From Dillenia suffruticosa (Eukaryota; Streptophyta; Magnoliopsida; Dilleniales; Dilleniaceae), in the NCBI GenBank assembly GCA_033439265.1, contig JAVTVX010000013.1, positions 6,164,501 through 6,228,500 on the forward strand: a stretch of DNA of 64,000 nt, read 5' to 3'. Shown here piece after piece: positions 22,799-35,138 of the stretch (position 1 is the stretch's first letter; the number at the start of each line of letters is the position of its first letter). The position numbers and the translations under genes were made by a program. The notes beneath the pieces were generated by a model. The model did no database searches. It was not told the DNA's origin and worked only from the letters and a program-made list of their open reading frames with translations.

Positions 22799-25700
22799 TC
22801 ATGAATCAAAGTCTTCTAATGTTGGAGAAGACACACTCTCAATGTTGGGGAACTTCGCAGGTAAAGTAAACACTGGTTTGTCATTTGTAGAACCTCGACA
22901 AGCTAAGGCTAATGCATATCCCAAGGCTCGGGCCACCGGAATTGCAACAGCATTCCCTACTTGTATGTACCTGTTAAAACACCCCAAAAGATTAGCTAAC
23001 TGAAGCTTGAGATATAGATTGGCCCCAGAAATGAGCATACGTGTTAAATGGTGCCAACATTTGGGACTGCTTAGGGATATTTTGACCATGAGAGCACATG
23101 AATCATCCAAAAGACAAATCAAACTGAGAATGTTATGCCTAAGACAATTTTACCTTTCCTTGATAGGCCCGCTAAGCCTATAATAGTCTGGAAATCCTTG
23201 TAGTCTAGCATTTTCACGAACTGTAAGAACTCTATCTTGTCGCGGATGTAGAATAACCTTTTAGAAAACAAAATTTGGGGTTATGAACTTTTAATACAGT
23301 GTTAATTCATAAAGCAGAGATCATGGTATAAACCTGGTTGTGGGGCTCTGCCCTTGTAACCACAGTTGGGACTGTCTCATCCCACCATAAGCGACCAAAT
23401 GGCCTGTGGGGCAAAAATTACAACTTGGCAAATAATTAAGTAGAAGGAAAATCTTTAAAAGAATTGCGATAAACACTCCTTACTTTGATGAAGACCCTCC
23501 AACAAAAGTCATCGCATAGTCAGGGACCTAAAATACAAGAAAAGTATAAGGCCCAAAAAAATACTAGTTCAAATAGGATATAAATTATCCTTAGTGTGAT
23601 CATTAAAAAGATTTACCAGAGGCTTTCCAGAAGGCAACATTTCCCTCTCCACGGTTGTATCCCACTCCACTTTGTTATCTGGGCGAACTTTCACCCCTGG
23701 CAAATCTCTGAAGTTTGCACCCTGTCATGTCAAAGGAAAGGAGACAGAAGATTTACAAGGTGCTGTCTTACGGCTGAGATTACATGTCATCATATTTTGA
23801 TGCAAGGTAAATAAAGGAACCTTGTTTTTAGGGATTCGGCAAACTCTTGCATAGTCATCATCGTTCAACCTCAGAGGGCGATGATCATAGATCATTCTTT
23901 TTGATGCTTCCATGTCTGAACATGAAAATAAAGTTTCTACAAAACTCAAGGAAATTATACTTGTAATTAATACATGACCAGCAAATTTTCCAGAAGCTAT
24001 TATCTCCTAACGTTATATGTTCAGCAGATCTCTTAGATGGTATATTGAGTTTATTATGCGTGAAAGAGTTGCAATTGATTGCATGCAAAGCTTACTTTCA
24101 TGATTTTAAGTGGGACAAGAAACAGCTTAAGTAAACTAAACCATATACGAAATGTATTAAACTAATTATCCAAAATACCAAAAATTTAATTTATTACATA
24201 GAAGTAGCATTTTCCAGAACCTGTTTTTCCTGACACCACATTCTGCAGGCATATTGTCAGCTTAGATTACATAAAAAGGCAGTGTCACGCAATGTTAGGT
24301 TCCACTATTTTGGATGACATTAAATGCCTAAGCAACTAGCCATATACAGAATAAACTGAACTTGTTATCCAAAATAAGAAAATTAAATTCGCTATACATG
24401 TATGCATGAAATCACTGTATGATCAAATATCAGGCTAGGGTACAAAAGAAGTATCAGATGCATGATATAAACACACATTACTAAGGTTAAAAGAGTATTA
24501 CCATTCCTTCCTAGTCTTATGAAACGTTGAAAGTCAGTCTTAGGAACACTCCCATATGGCATTTCATCTCTTTCTTCATCATTCTTAACCTACATGTGAC
24601 AATAAGCGAATGAGATGTCAAAGAAAACAATACTAGCAGCAACAGGAAACAACAAAGGATAAATAAATGTTGATTGCATACAGATGGCAGATCTGAGATA
24701 GCATCCTCAAGAAAAAGCTTCTTCTCCAATTGCACCTCATGGCCTTCATTATATGCCACAGTGTTTATCTACATTTAGGACATGCTTTTAATATCAAATT
24801 TACAAATTAAATATATACATTACTAATTACAATATGCATACCTCAAATTCTCGAGGAATTACTCCCCGATTGACAACATCATGCGTAGGCAACGGATATT
24901 GTGGCAAACTCTGAAAATTAGATCATATTAATTAACAAATTGCAAAATGTTATTGCCTCCTATTAAAGAAAAAGAAATGGAGGAAAATACCTCTGAAGGG
25001 CGGGCCCCCCAAACAAATACTCTCATGCGGAACTGAGGGAGCCCAAATGATCCAGCAGCCAACATACCCATCCTAACCTGATAGTTCATTTTCACAAGCC
25101 GTCCTAGAGCATATCTTCCAAGAAATCCATCTGAAAACTTAACCAAGTCTACCACATTTTCCATCAACACAAACCTTGGCTTCAAATACTCAACAACATC
25201 CATATAAACAAGTAGTTGTTTGTTCTTGGGATCACCAAGTGGGTTCTTTTTGTCTCTAAAACGATTGAACCCACTGATGCCTTGACAAGGAGGTCCCCCG
25301 CAAACAACATCAACATCACCCTGTGTGAGCAACAAACAATCATATTAGATTAGGTTGACCACTAATATAAACTAACTAGAAAAGAAAGAGATATAACTTA
25401 CTGGCAAGGGCAAAATCTTTTGTTTGAATCCATTCACAACAAATTCCTTAATACGCTTGGAACAATTGCTAATAAAATTTAAAGAGTACATGTCAGACTT
25501 GGCAAAATCTTAGCAAAATCTAAAAACAAGGACAATAACTGTGTACCTTAAACCAGAAATTGGCTCCCAAGTGTCCTCACTCTCTCCATAGCCCTTCCAA
25601 CGGATCTAATTTACAAGCAAAGCAAAGCATCTATAGTTAGACATAAGTGAATATTTCTATATATGACTTAGAACAAAAATCATAGAACTTGTAAAAACGC

Positions 25701-28700
25701 CAAACAAAAAAGAAAAAAAAATACAGTTGCAGCATTGTGAATTCAATCCTAATGTACTGTTTTATTTGTTTGCAACTAAGCAATAATCAAATTATTAGCA
25801 AACTCTTGAAAGATCACACATCCATGCCTTAACGAGGCCCAAAAAAGAGCAATAAAAGAAATGATACAAGGGTCTAGTTATTAACTTAGGAAGCCTAAAA
25901 TTTATGTCAATTAAAGAATCAAATGCATTTATGAATGCAATATGCATCAAAGAGATGGTGGACTAAAAAAATTCAATACAAGTTTATTTCCAAAAGCAAT
26001 TATAGAAAGTATATTTGGTTAGCAAAACCAAGGAGAAAAATTAAACTTATAATTACATTTTTGTGGTTACCTTAAAGTAGAGACCACGTTGTTGATTCTC
26101 ATTTGGGTCACCATAACAAATTCCAAGGATATGATCAACTTCAAACACCTCATCACTCTCTTCATCATCATCACTATCTCCTTCGTCAGCCTCATCGTCT
26201 CCATCATCTTCAGGGAACTCATAACATTGCTCATTTGTACTACAATTACTAATTAATGAAAATGAGGCACAAAGCTTTTCCCACTCCTTCAACAAGCACA
26301 AATAATCATCAACAGATTCATTCCGTACCTGAAAATTGATGGAAACTAAATTAACTAATGCCCTTTTATGATGGAAACTAAATTAACTAAAACAGATTAC
26401 CTTTGTCTCTGGATGATTTAACTCTAAGCAATCACAAGCATGCTTATTGATATCTACAGCCCATTTCTACATAAGTTAATAAAAGGTCATTCACATCATC
26501 CAAAAAATAGTATAAAAAAATACAAATTTAGACAAAAGAATTCATGTAATAGGAAATTACAAAATACTTACAGTAACCATATTCAAGCCGGCCATGTTAC
26601 CCCCGAGGCACAAGCCAGTTGACATTGCTCCACAACCAGCATATAAATCAAGTACAGCAACCTCTGTTTTAGGAGAATGCATTGTAGAGCTTTCACACTC
26701 ACTATTTGATTCATCAATTTGGCTTGATATGGTGGAGCATGACTCACTACCAGCCCGAGCATTCTCTAAAATTATTATTTAAATGGAAAAGGATAAAATT
26801 AGAGTGAAACTTGCTACTGCAAAATATGTAACATGCAAAAGTAAAATGAATCTAAAGTAGTGGTCAAAGCAATAAACCTGGAGCGACAATAAATGTAGAA
26901 TACGGCAACAAATACAACATATCACAGTAATAGTCACATTCAGGAATTAAAGCCATTTTTGCACTCACATCCACCTGTAGATTCAAAAAGTTAGAGAAAT
27001 GTGTATTAACCATCCATTGGGCACAATAAATGATAGAAATAAAAATTAAAACATACAATACAAGGAGCTTACATTTGGGGAAATTCTGACAATTTGTATC
27101 TTTTCAACTAAAGAATCCAATGGATTGTCATTCTTTATTTCTGAAAAGAAAACACGTCTATCTTCGATTGGAGTGACACTATCTTGTATGACCTATTACA
27201 GAAGCACAAGTACACAAAAATAATACCACAACAAATTAATGTCAAGAAAACAATAAATGAATGAAAGTATCAACTTTTGTTCTTATTACCGTATCCACGA
27301 GCCTGTAATACCATTGTGCAGTAAAGTATGTTTCTCCATCAATAGCCTCAAAGAATTCAACAATCTTACAAATATAATAAGGTTTGCCTTCTTCAGCCTA
27401 GACCACATATTTATAAACTCACATCAATCATCATATGCAATATACATGTTATATATACATAAATATATAAAATCTGCAATTCAATTTGACTAACACCTAC
27501 ATAAACAGCTAGAATTGACTTCATTAAGCCGCTTTTTGTATTTTCTCACACAGGTCGGTTAAGTCACACTAAATTAACAATAGTATGGGAAAAAGCCAAG
27601 AAGAAAATCACATATCATGTAACTAAATTAAGGTAGAGACTCAAACCACAAAACTTTACTTAAAGTCATATCAATGTTGAGCAACCAAAAAAGCAACTTC
27701 AAATTAAAATTACTGTCAAATGGGTACAATAATGAAACGTTAATAATATTTGCAAAAGAAAGTCTTCTTTAATAATATAAACTTGACAAAACCTATCTCT
27801 GATAATTTTGAAAGTAAATTACTTGTACAGATGTCAATACATCATAAATCAAAAATTATTAAGTTACATTTCAAGTTAAATTCACGCAGCAATGTGTGGG
27901 TACTCCCTTGATACAAACAATGTTAACAAGAAAATTCAACCAACATTACCAAGAATGTCAGAGCAGCTACAAGGTCAACAATACCTAACAGAAACAAAAG
28001 GTACCATCTAAATTGAAATACATTCTTCAACAACATTTTTTTCCTAGATTCTTGTAACTGTATGCCAAGGTTTTGAATTATTAAGAAATAAGTTCTTTCT
28101 TTTGGCCAAGCCATATTAACACCAACGGACTAACAGTAGCAAGAGCAGTAATAAACAACTCACCTGGACATGAGCATCATCCTCTAGGTTGAACACATTG
28201 CAGCCATCGATTTCTGCCCGAGTATAATGCCTCCTGGCTTGAATTACCCCATCATCTTCATCACTGAACCAAACCCACATCATCAGAAAAGATTTAGGAA
28301 AAAAGTCAACTCTGACAAGTATAATCAGCAATTAGTCCTATATAGGAAGAACGTACTGAATTGTGTATCTTAAACCAAAGTAATAAACAAAAACAATGAC
28401 CAGGGCATTAGTATTCCTAGGTACACAACCCCTTTATAGTGTGTAATAGGTCAGGTGACTTACGTGGTGGAGCTATTAGACTTGTATACTATCTTCGATT
28501 TCTGCAGAAAAAGTTCAAACCAATGAAATGGGGGCAGTAGAATAAGTACCCCCAAACTAACAAAGGATATAAATCGAATCGGTAGATCAAATCAAATCGA
28601 CTTTAGGAGCCCAAACCTTGCTCTGATATCTATCAGGCCACCTCTGTCTAGCTTCTGCCTCTGGAATTGGCTCTCCAAGAAACCGAGGTTCAATTCCATC

Positions 28701-29072
28701 ATCATCCAAGTTTTCCGCCCGCTTTTGTAGTATGTTCTTTAGCTTCTTTGAAGAAACAGAAACATTCTCATCAAAAGCTTTCTTCTTCCGTGTCCCTTGA
28801 GATGCCAAGTTCCTTGAAGCTGTCAAAGTCTTTTCTTCTGACTCGTTCTGTTCGTCTGCATCTTCAGGTGGCTCAAGCTCCTCAACAGAAGAATCACTAG
28901 CCGGGGGCTCATCTTGTACGACATTCTTTGTCCTCCGAGTTCTTTGGGTTCTTGGAGTCATCGACGGAGTCGCAGTTTCTTCGCTCAGTCCATTCTGCAA
29001 AGGTTCGTCTTCGCTTCGTTTAGGTTTTTTTGACGAAGATTTAGCAGCAGAAGCCTTTCGCTTGCTCGCCAT
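22799..29072 (-). CDS. CMT3: Chromomethylase 3-type DNA (cytosine-5) methyltransferase, 21 exons
   Basis: CMT3 methylates cytosine in CHG context at heterochromatin by binding H3K9me2 through BAH and chromo domains (nucleus). The hand-spliced CDS totals 2727 nt, 908 aa (Arabidopsis CMT3 is 839), with consistent phases. Exons: 29072-28617, 28501-28464, 28263-28164, 27397-27290, 27192-27073, 26974-26878, 26765-26572, 26466-26401, 26328-26071, 25605-25547, about 25468-25402, 25320-24991, 24910-24842, 24768-24682, 24589-24502, 23915-23821, 23721-23617, 23527-23484, 23403-23334, 23257-23154 and 22970-22799. Order: charged N-terminal tail, BAH domain (exons 3-6), motif [14 protein letters not shown] (exon 7), acidic stretch, chromodomain [20 protein letters not shown] (exons 9-11), catalytic [10 protein letters not shown] and ENVVD (exon 12), [10 protein letters not shown] and [15 protein letters not shown] at the end. 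I chose the ATG at 29072 because it gives the family start. No lesion is seen. Confidence 0.96.
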
Positions 29073-32000
29073 TTTCACGCGAGAGAGAGAAAGAGGGGTT
29101 TATCTCTCTAGAGGCGAGAGTATAGATCGTAAACTCGAAAAGTTCTTCAGATCGAAGGGAGAGAAACGGAGATTGAATACAGAGAGACAGACAGACTGAG
29201 AGAGTTAGAGAGAGCCGAGCGATGTCCCCAGCATCGAGAAAGACAGAGATCTCCGGGGAAGAGAGAGGGAGAGATGGGGCAGGACAGGAGAAATAGAAGA
29301 GGCAGAAAAGGAAAAGGACGAAGATGGAAAGGTAGAAAGAGGGAGTAGGGTTTAAGAGGTGAAAATTGAAAATTTTTGAAGAAAGGACGTGGGCGGGAAT
29401 GGAATCTTTACGTTTGGTACAGTGGAATTGATTCGCATTTGAAATCCGGAACCCTGGCCGGGAATCCTTTCGTGTCATCTTTGGGAATTTCATTACAAAA
29501 ATTAGGTTAATTATTCAAACATGTTTCCAAATTATAAGTCATCATTTCGTAAGTTTGGGGAAACGTTGTCATGATTGTTCCTTAATTGATCATGCACAAC
29601 GGGTTTTTCTTAACCCTAATTTTGGAATGTGCAGTATTAACCATGTGAATGCTTTCTAAAAATATCACGAAACAATTTATTATAATTTTATTTTCATAGG
29701 GTTTGGGAGAAGACTAGTTCATTCATTGAACTTATATTAATATCATGCTTTGACCCAAATAGAAAGAAAGTTAAGCTGATTTCAATTAAATTCTTTAATT
29801 CATTTTTTATTTTAAAAAAAAAAATTATTTGGAATTTGAAAGAAAAATATGAAATTTAATTAAATTTTATTTTAAAAAAATGAGTAAAATTCATTTTGAA
29901 ATTCTAGATTATTTTTAAAAACCGTGTATAACTTAATATATAAGTTTAAAAAGTTGATTTTTTTTATTTCACTCTTCTTAAGAATATTAACTCGCGCGAT
30001 GTTATTTTTTGGAAATTACTGAATTTTCTTTTTTTTTACCTTTTTCTCTCTCCCTTTTCTTGTTATACATTAAGAGTAAGGATTTTTGTAAATTTGACAT
30101 ACAGGGTAAAAGTAAAAATATTAAGGTAAGATATCGACATCCAGTTTGGTAGAACTTTTTTTTTTAACTTCTTTTCCCTTTATAAAGAGAAATTCTGTCA
30201 AATAAATTTTATTTTTTTTTTGAAAAATAATTTTTTTATGAAAAGAAATAGAAAAAATAATTTAAAAAAAGAAACTTTTGAGAGAAGTTTTTTCTTCTCC
30301 TTTTTGTTATACACCACTTTTTTTGGAATCATATTTTTTAATTCTATTTATATTCTCACTTGATTTATGTGAAATTTCAAATATGTTGATTCTATAAATA
30401 TCTCTCTGTCATCCCACACTTGCAAAAATGTGACATAATCTTGTATTTCTTAATTATTTATATTATATAAAAAGGATTTTATATTTATAAAAAGGATTTT
30501 ATATTTGTAAGATTGATTTTTGAATTTCTTAATTCTTTATGTAATATAAATGATTCTATATTTATAAATATTTGATTTTAATAGATTAAAAAATAATTAT
30601 TTTATTTTTATTTTTATTATTAGTATTTATACTTTTTATTTTTAATTAATCAATGGTGAGGTGAAAAAATTATACTTTATGCGTATATTCTTTATGATAA
30701 TTTTATTTAAAATAAAGTTTATAAAAAATGTTTTGTCAAATAATTTATTTATAAAGAGAAGTATAAAAATAATTTTTAAAAATAAAAATATCAAATAACT
30801 TAAATTTATTTTAAAAGAAATTAATTTTTATTTCTCTTTAAAAATAAAATGATAAAGAGAAACAAGAGTTTGCAAAATTTCTAAAAGGTCATCATAAGTT
30901 CATAGCATAATTAACATTGATTTGTAATACACAAATCTTACATTTGGTACATCATTTTGCAGCAATAAGACGGCAAAAATTTACCCTTTTTTTATTATTT
31001 TCAAGGAGTTTGGGGAATTAGTATGAGGTCTTCATTGGATGTAGATCATCTCTCTTTTGGAGAGGGATGTGGATCTTCTCCCTCTGGTGTTTCCTTTCAT
31101 CCGCCCTTTGTCATATATTTTTTAAAAAATGTTTTTTAAATATAATATTTTGACCTAAGCTGTGTCGCAATAAAGAGATACCATAAGATTATATGAAAAT
31201 AAATATTAATAGTTCTGCTATTATGGAATCTTAATATATTAGGAAAATAGTTTATTATTATTAAGAAAATTATTGTCTCCTTAGTTTTGATGATAACAAA
31301 ATCTCTTATATTATTTTAACCGATTTATTTAGTGTATACATTTTTAATTCAAAAGATAACTTTTGTTAAAAAAAAAGTCATAAAACCGGTTATAAAATCG
31401 GTCATAAAAGTAAAGTTTATTTAGTCATAGAAACAAGATTTTTTGATAATTCTTGAAAACCCAACCAGCAAGATAAGTATAGTTTGGATACTATACTTAG
31501 TCTATAATTGATCCTAGATATGCATAAAAAATCTCACAATATGAGGACAACTCGTATTCTACTATTGAGAAATTTTTTTAAATGTTAAAAAGTGATCATT
31601 TAAAAATATTTGGATAGTCATATTTTCTTATATATTGAAATATTTCAAAAATAGAAAATTATGTTTTAAAGAAAATATATGGAATTTCAATTTCAAACAT
31701 TTACAGTACAAATATCTAATGGATATGTTAGAAAAAAATCAACTTAAAATTGGATGGTTACTTATTTGTCATAGCAGAATCATTTATCAGAAAATGGTTC
31801 TCAAGGGATATTTGGCATTTGATATTTTCACCATTAGTTTTGGACTTGTGAATTTAATTATTCTATATTATGATATTATAGTTGAACAGCAAATATGATA
31901 ATTCATGATATAATTATTTCGAGATTTTAATGGAAAAGTAAATGGACGAAAGCTATTTGTTTTGAAAAAATTTAGAACTGGTACTGAATTTTTTGAGTGA

Positions 32001-33187
32001 ACTTCGAATTTTCTGAAAGAGCAATCATTTGAATATAATCAAAATAGTTTTTGAATATGACAGATGGAGGTTTAAATTTCAAAAGAAAATTATTTACCAT
32101 TAATAAATATCAAAATTTATGAAGATTTGAAATTTATTTTTCGGGATAATTGTTGAGACTGTTACAGTAATTTTGTGGGCTTTTTATTACAGTTTGTTGA
32201 GCTTCTCTGGAATAAAGCAATGCAATAATTCAGCAGGCCGATGAGTGAACAATTATGGCATAAATTCAATTAGATCTAAGTGGACAATTAGATCCGAGAT
32301 TGTTCTCATCAGAAAGGAGACAAATTTTGATATTTATAAAATATACATCATGAAGATTGTTGGACGAAACAAAGAGTTTGGTTTATAGTGGATGTAGGCA
32401 CAAAGTCAAACCACTATAAACCAAATTTGTCTCTTTATTTTTTTTAAAAAATTTTTGTTATATATTTTATAAATTAATCATAAATTCAATTAGATCTAAA
32501 TGGAGTTAGATAAAAATTTAAAAAGTCAAATTTTAGACAATCAATTCAACTTCCCCTTCTTGATTATCTTTGAAACCAATAATTATAGAAACAAAAAAGT
32601 GAGTACCGTCTAACGTATGACGAATTTTCCAAAAAAAAATCTAAAGTTTTTATTTTATTTATCCACGGTATTTTTTTAATAAATCATCGATATTCAAAAA
32701 ATATATTAAATTTAATTAAATTCATTTCGAGTATGAGTGAATTTAAATTTTTAAGGAATAAATCTCAAATTGTTTCATTCAATTATGAGTGGGAAAGGAA
32801 CATCTTAATAAACTTGACTAAAACAAAACAAATAAAAGAAAAAAAAAACAAGGAAAGTGACCTGAAGGGGCCTGGAAAACTAAAAAATCTTAAAGTCATG
32901 AGAATAAAGTTGACTGAGAAAATAAGTTGATTCAGGTCTTCGGGGTAATTTTCTCCGCAGGCGTTGGAAATTCAACCACGGCCTTTGCTGATATAACCTA
33001 GAGAATACGCATATAACACCCACAAACTGCATGCAATGAAAACTAAATAAACTCTCGGGAAAAACCTAATTTGTGTGTTTTAAAGAAAAAAAAATTGACT
33101 TTTGGGATTTTGGAATTACTTTTAATTTTGAGAGTTTAATCCGCTTTGTTAATTCCACCTAATTCTATTTAATTTTTTAAATATCAC
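29073..33187. other. AT-rich intergenic region upstream of CMT3
   Basis: 29073-29350 is GA-rich and presumably the CMT3 leader and promoter. Beyond 29500 the DNA is very AT-rich, with short direct repeats (for example AAAAGGATTTTATATTT twice at 30471-30504). No gene is supported. An 87-codon plus-strand frame at 31635-31898 has no similarity I know and lies inside a probable LTR remnant. Confidence 0.5.
31266..32470. mobile_element. Probable solo or partial LTR of a copia-like element
   Basis: The segment begins near TTGTCTCCTTAGTTTTGATG, and near its other end has TATAGTGGATGTAGGCACAA followed by AACCACTATAAACC. That motif recurs near the 3' end of many plant Ty1-copia LTRs. No pol coding is attached. 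Ends and target duplication are not clear, so the call is tentative. Confidence 0.35.
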
Positions 33188-33436
33188 TAAAAATTAAGAT
33201 TAATTATACTTTTGTCTATACTACCTTTATAGTTTAAAAATATAGATTTATCTCCTGTGACTTTTAAAAGTGTAACGAGTTGATATAATTATACAAAAGC
33301 AAAGAAAATATAATGGATGCACATAAAATATCTATTATCTCTCTCGTTAAAACTCACAAACTCTCTTCACTTTCCTTTCTCTCTCCTCCCCTCTCTTGGC
33401 ATCACCGGTCATGGCCTCCATGAAGAAGCTATGCAA

Positions 33437-33605
33437 GGTTTTTTTGATAATATACCGACCATTATTCGAATTTATATTTCGGAGGACTTGTAGTAGTCCA
33501 TTTAAGAGATTACTATTTCAACGTAATTTTTTTCATGTCCAACTCGCGAATCAAACTCGAAAACTTGATTAAGAAATCTAGTACCATATTCTACTAAACC
33601 AAAAG
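33437..33605 (-). mobile_element. SINE-like repeat, family 2, in the left arm of the foldback element
   Basis: Read on the minus strand: a tRNA-like head (TTTGGTTTAGTAGAATATGG, then TTCGAGTTTGATTCGCGAGT), a body and an A tail (T run at 33437-33444). The mirrored right arm of the foldback element lacks it, which fits a later insertion. Confidence 0.5.
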
Positions 33606-33680
33606 AGTTGTCTTCTCTCCTCTCTTCTCTCTCCCTCTTCCCCAATTCATCATCAACCTCCACCACAAAAAAAAAGCCTC

Positions 33681-33726
<46 letters not shown>

Positions 33727-34645
33727 CTCGTTCATCTTCAATCTCCAGCATATCCCAAAAAAGATAAAAAAAGAAAAGCTCTCTTTTTCTCTCTTTCTTC
33801 CCTTATTCATCTCACCCCAAAGAAAAAAAAAAACATACACACACTCTCTCTCTCCCTCTCTCTCTCTCTCTTACCCTTGGCAACCCAAAAAAAAAAAAAA
33901 AAATTCTCAATTTCTATACAAGTTCTACTTCTCTCCCCGTTCATCTTGCAATCGCCACTCATTCAATTAGATTAATTCATCTCCACCTTTGCCTTCATCA
34001 TCTTCAATTACCTTTGTTTAATTCATCTTCATGCTCCAAGAAACCAAAAAACCAAAACTCTCACTCTCTCTTTCCCCATTCACATTCATGTTTCAGCAAA
34101 CCCATAAAAATAAAAAATAAAAACACACACTCTCTCTTTTTCCCTCATTTTCAGCAAACCAAAAAAAAAAAAAAACTTAAATTAAATTTCAACGCATGCA
34201 AATTCTACATCTCTCTCCATTCATCTTACAATCACCACTTGTTCAAACGATTCATCTCCACCTTCTTCATCGTCTTTAATTGCCCATGTTCAATTCTTCT
34301 TTATGTTCCAAAAACCAGAAAAAAAAAAAAACTCACAATTTTTATTTTATGGTATGAAACTCTCGCAATTCATCTCCAACTTCTTCATCATCTTCAATTG
34401 CCTATATTCAATTCATCTTTACGTTCCAAAAACCAAAAAAAAAAAAAAACTCTCACTATCCCTCTTTCTCATTCATATTCATGTTCTGACAAATCGAGAA
34501 AAAGGAAAAACTCATTCGCTCTCTCACTTCTCCTCATGTTCCAATAAAACCAAAAAAAAATAAATAAAAACCTCTTCGTACCCAAGTTCAATATCTCTCT
34601 ATTCATCTTATTATCGCCACCATTAGACAATTCATCTCCACCTTT
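33600..34645 (+). repeat. Pyrimidine-rich imperfect repeat array
   Basis: Units containing TTCATCTCCACCTTCTTCAT, TCTTCAATTGCC, a FQKPKKK-like A tract and a CTCTCACTCTCTC block recur at about 33940, 34200, 34370 and 34600 with spacing of very roughly 120-270 bp. A pure CT microsatellite lies at 33684-33723. Long open frames across it are composition artefacts. Confidence 0.65.
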
Positions 34646-34654
34646 TACTATTAG

Positions 34655-35138
34655 TGTTGGATTTAATCACGCATGCGGAAGCGAGAATTAAATAGATCGG
34701 AATTTTTGGGATAAATACCTCGATAGGGCAGTCTCAAAAATCCACCGTGTGGCGATGTCCCTCGAACGGATCGCACGGTCGGATGGTGATCACGAGGTTA
34801 GTCGAATCACCACCACAGCATCACAACGCCGCAATCCTCATGTCCGGTGAATCGTCTGACGATGGGAGATTTTCCTACGCGAAAATCTCCATCCCTCTCT
34901 CTATTCTCTCTCTAGAGAATATGTGAAACCCTAGCCTCCATGGTTTCCTCCCATGGCTGCTCTCCACACACAAGGTAGGAATCACTTTCTCAAATTGAAT
35001 CAAGAGAATAAATTGTCATTAGGGTTAAGTTTTGGGAGTTACCCAAAACGCATGGTTAATGTTGGTAAGTAATAATGGGAGTTACCCCATTATCTCATTC
35101 TTACCAAAATGCCCCACAATGGGCATAAATAACCTACA
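34655..35138 (-). repeat. LTR (3' LTR in element orientation) of the copia element
   Basis: On the minus strand it starts TGTAGGTTATTTATGCCC and ends TTAAATCCAACA, so it has TG...CA ends. It is the left copy on the plus strand. Confidence 0.95.

Noticed and set aside
24928-25335. A stand-alone DNA methyltransferase fragment of 135 codons
   Set aside because: It is simply exon 12 of CMT3 read into its flanking introns.
31635-31898. 87-codon plus-strand frame
   Set aside because: No recognisable similarity. It lies in AT-rich DNA within a probable LTR remnant, and neither codon choice nor context suggests a gene.
33502-34563. Open frames of 86-177 codons full of LSLSLS and KKKK
   Set aside because: They come from CT microsatellites and A tracts in a repeat array, not from a gene.
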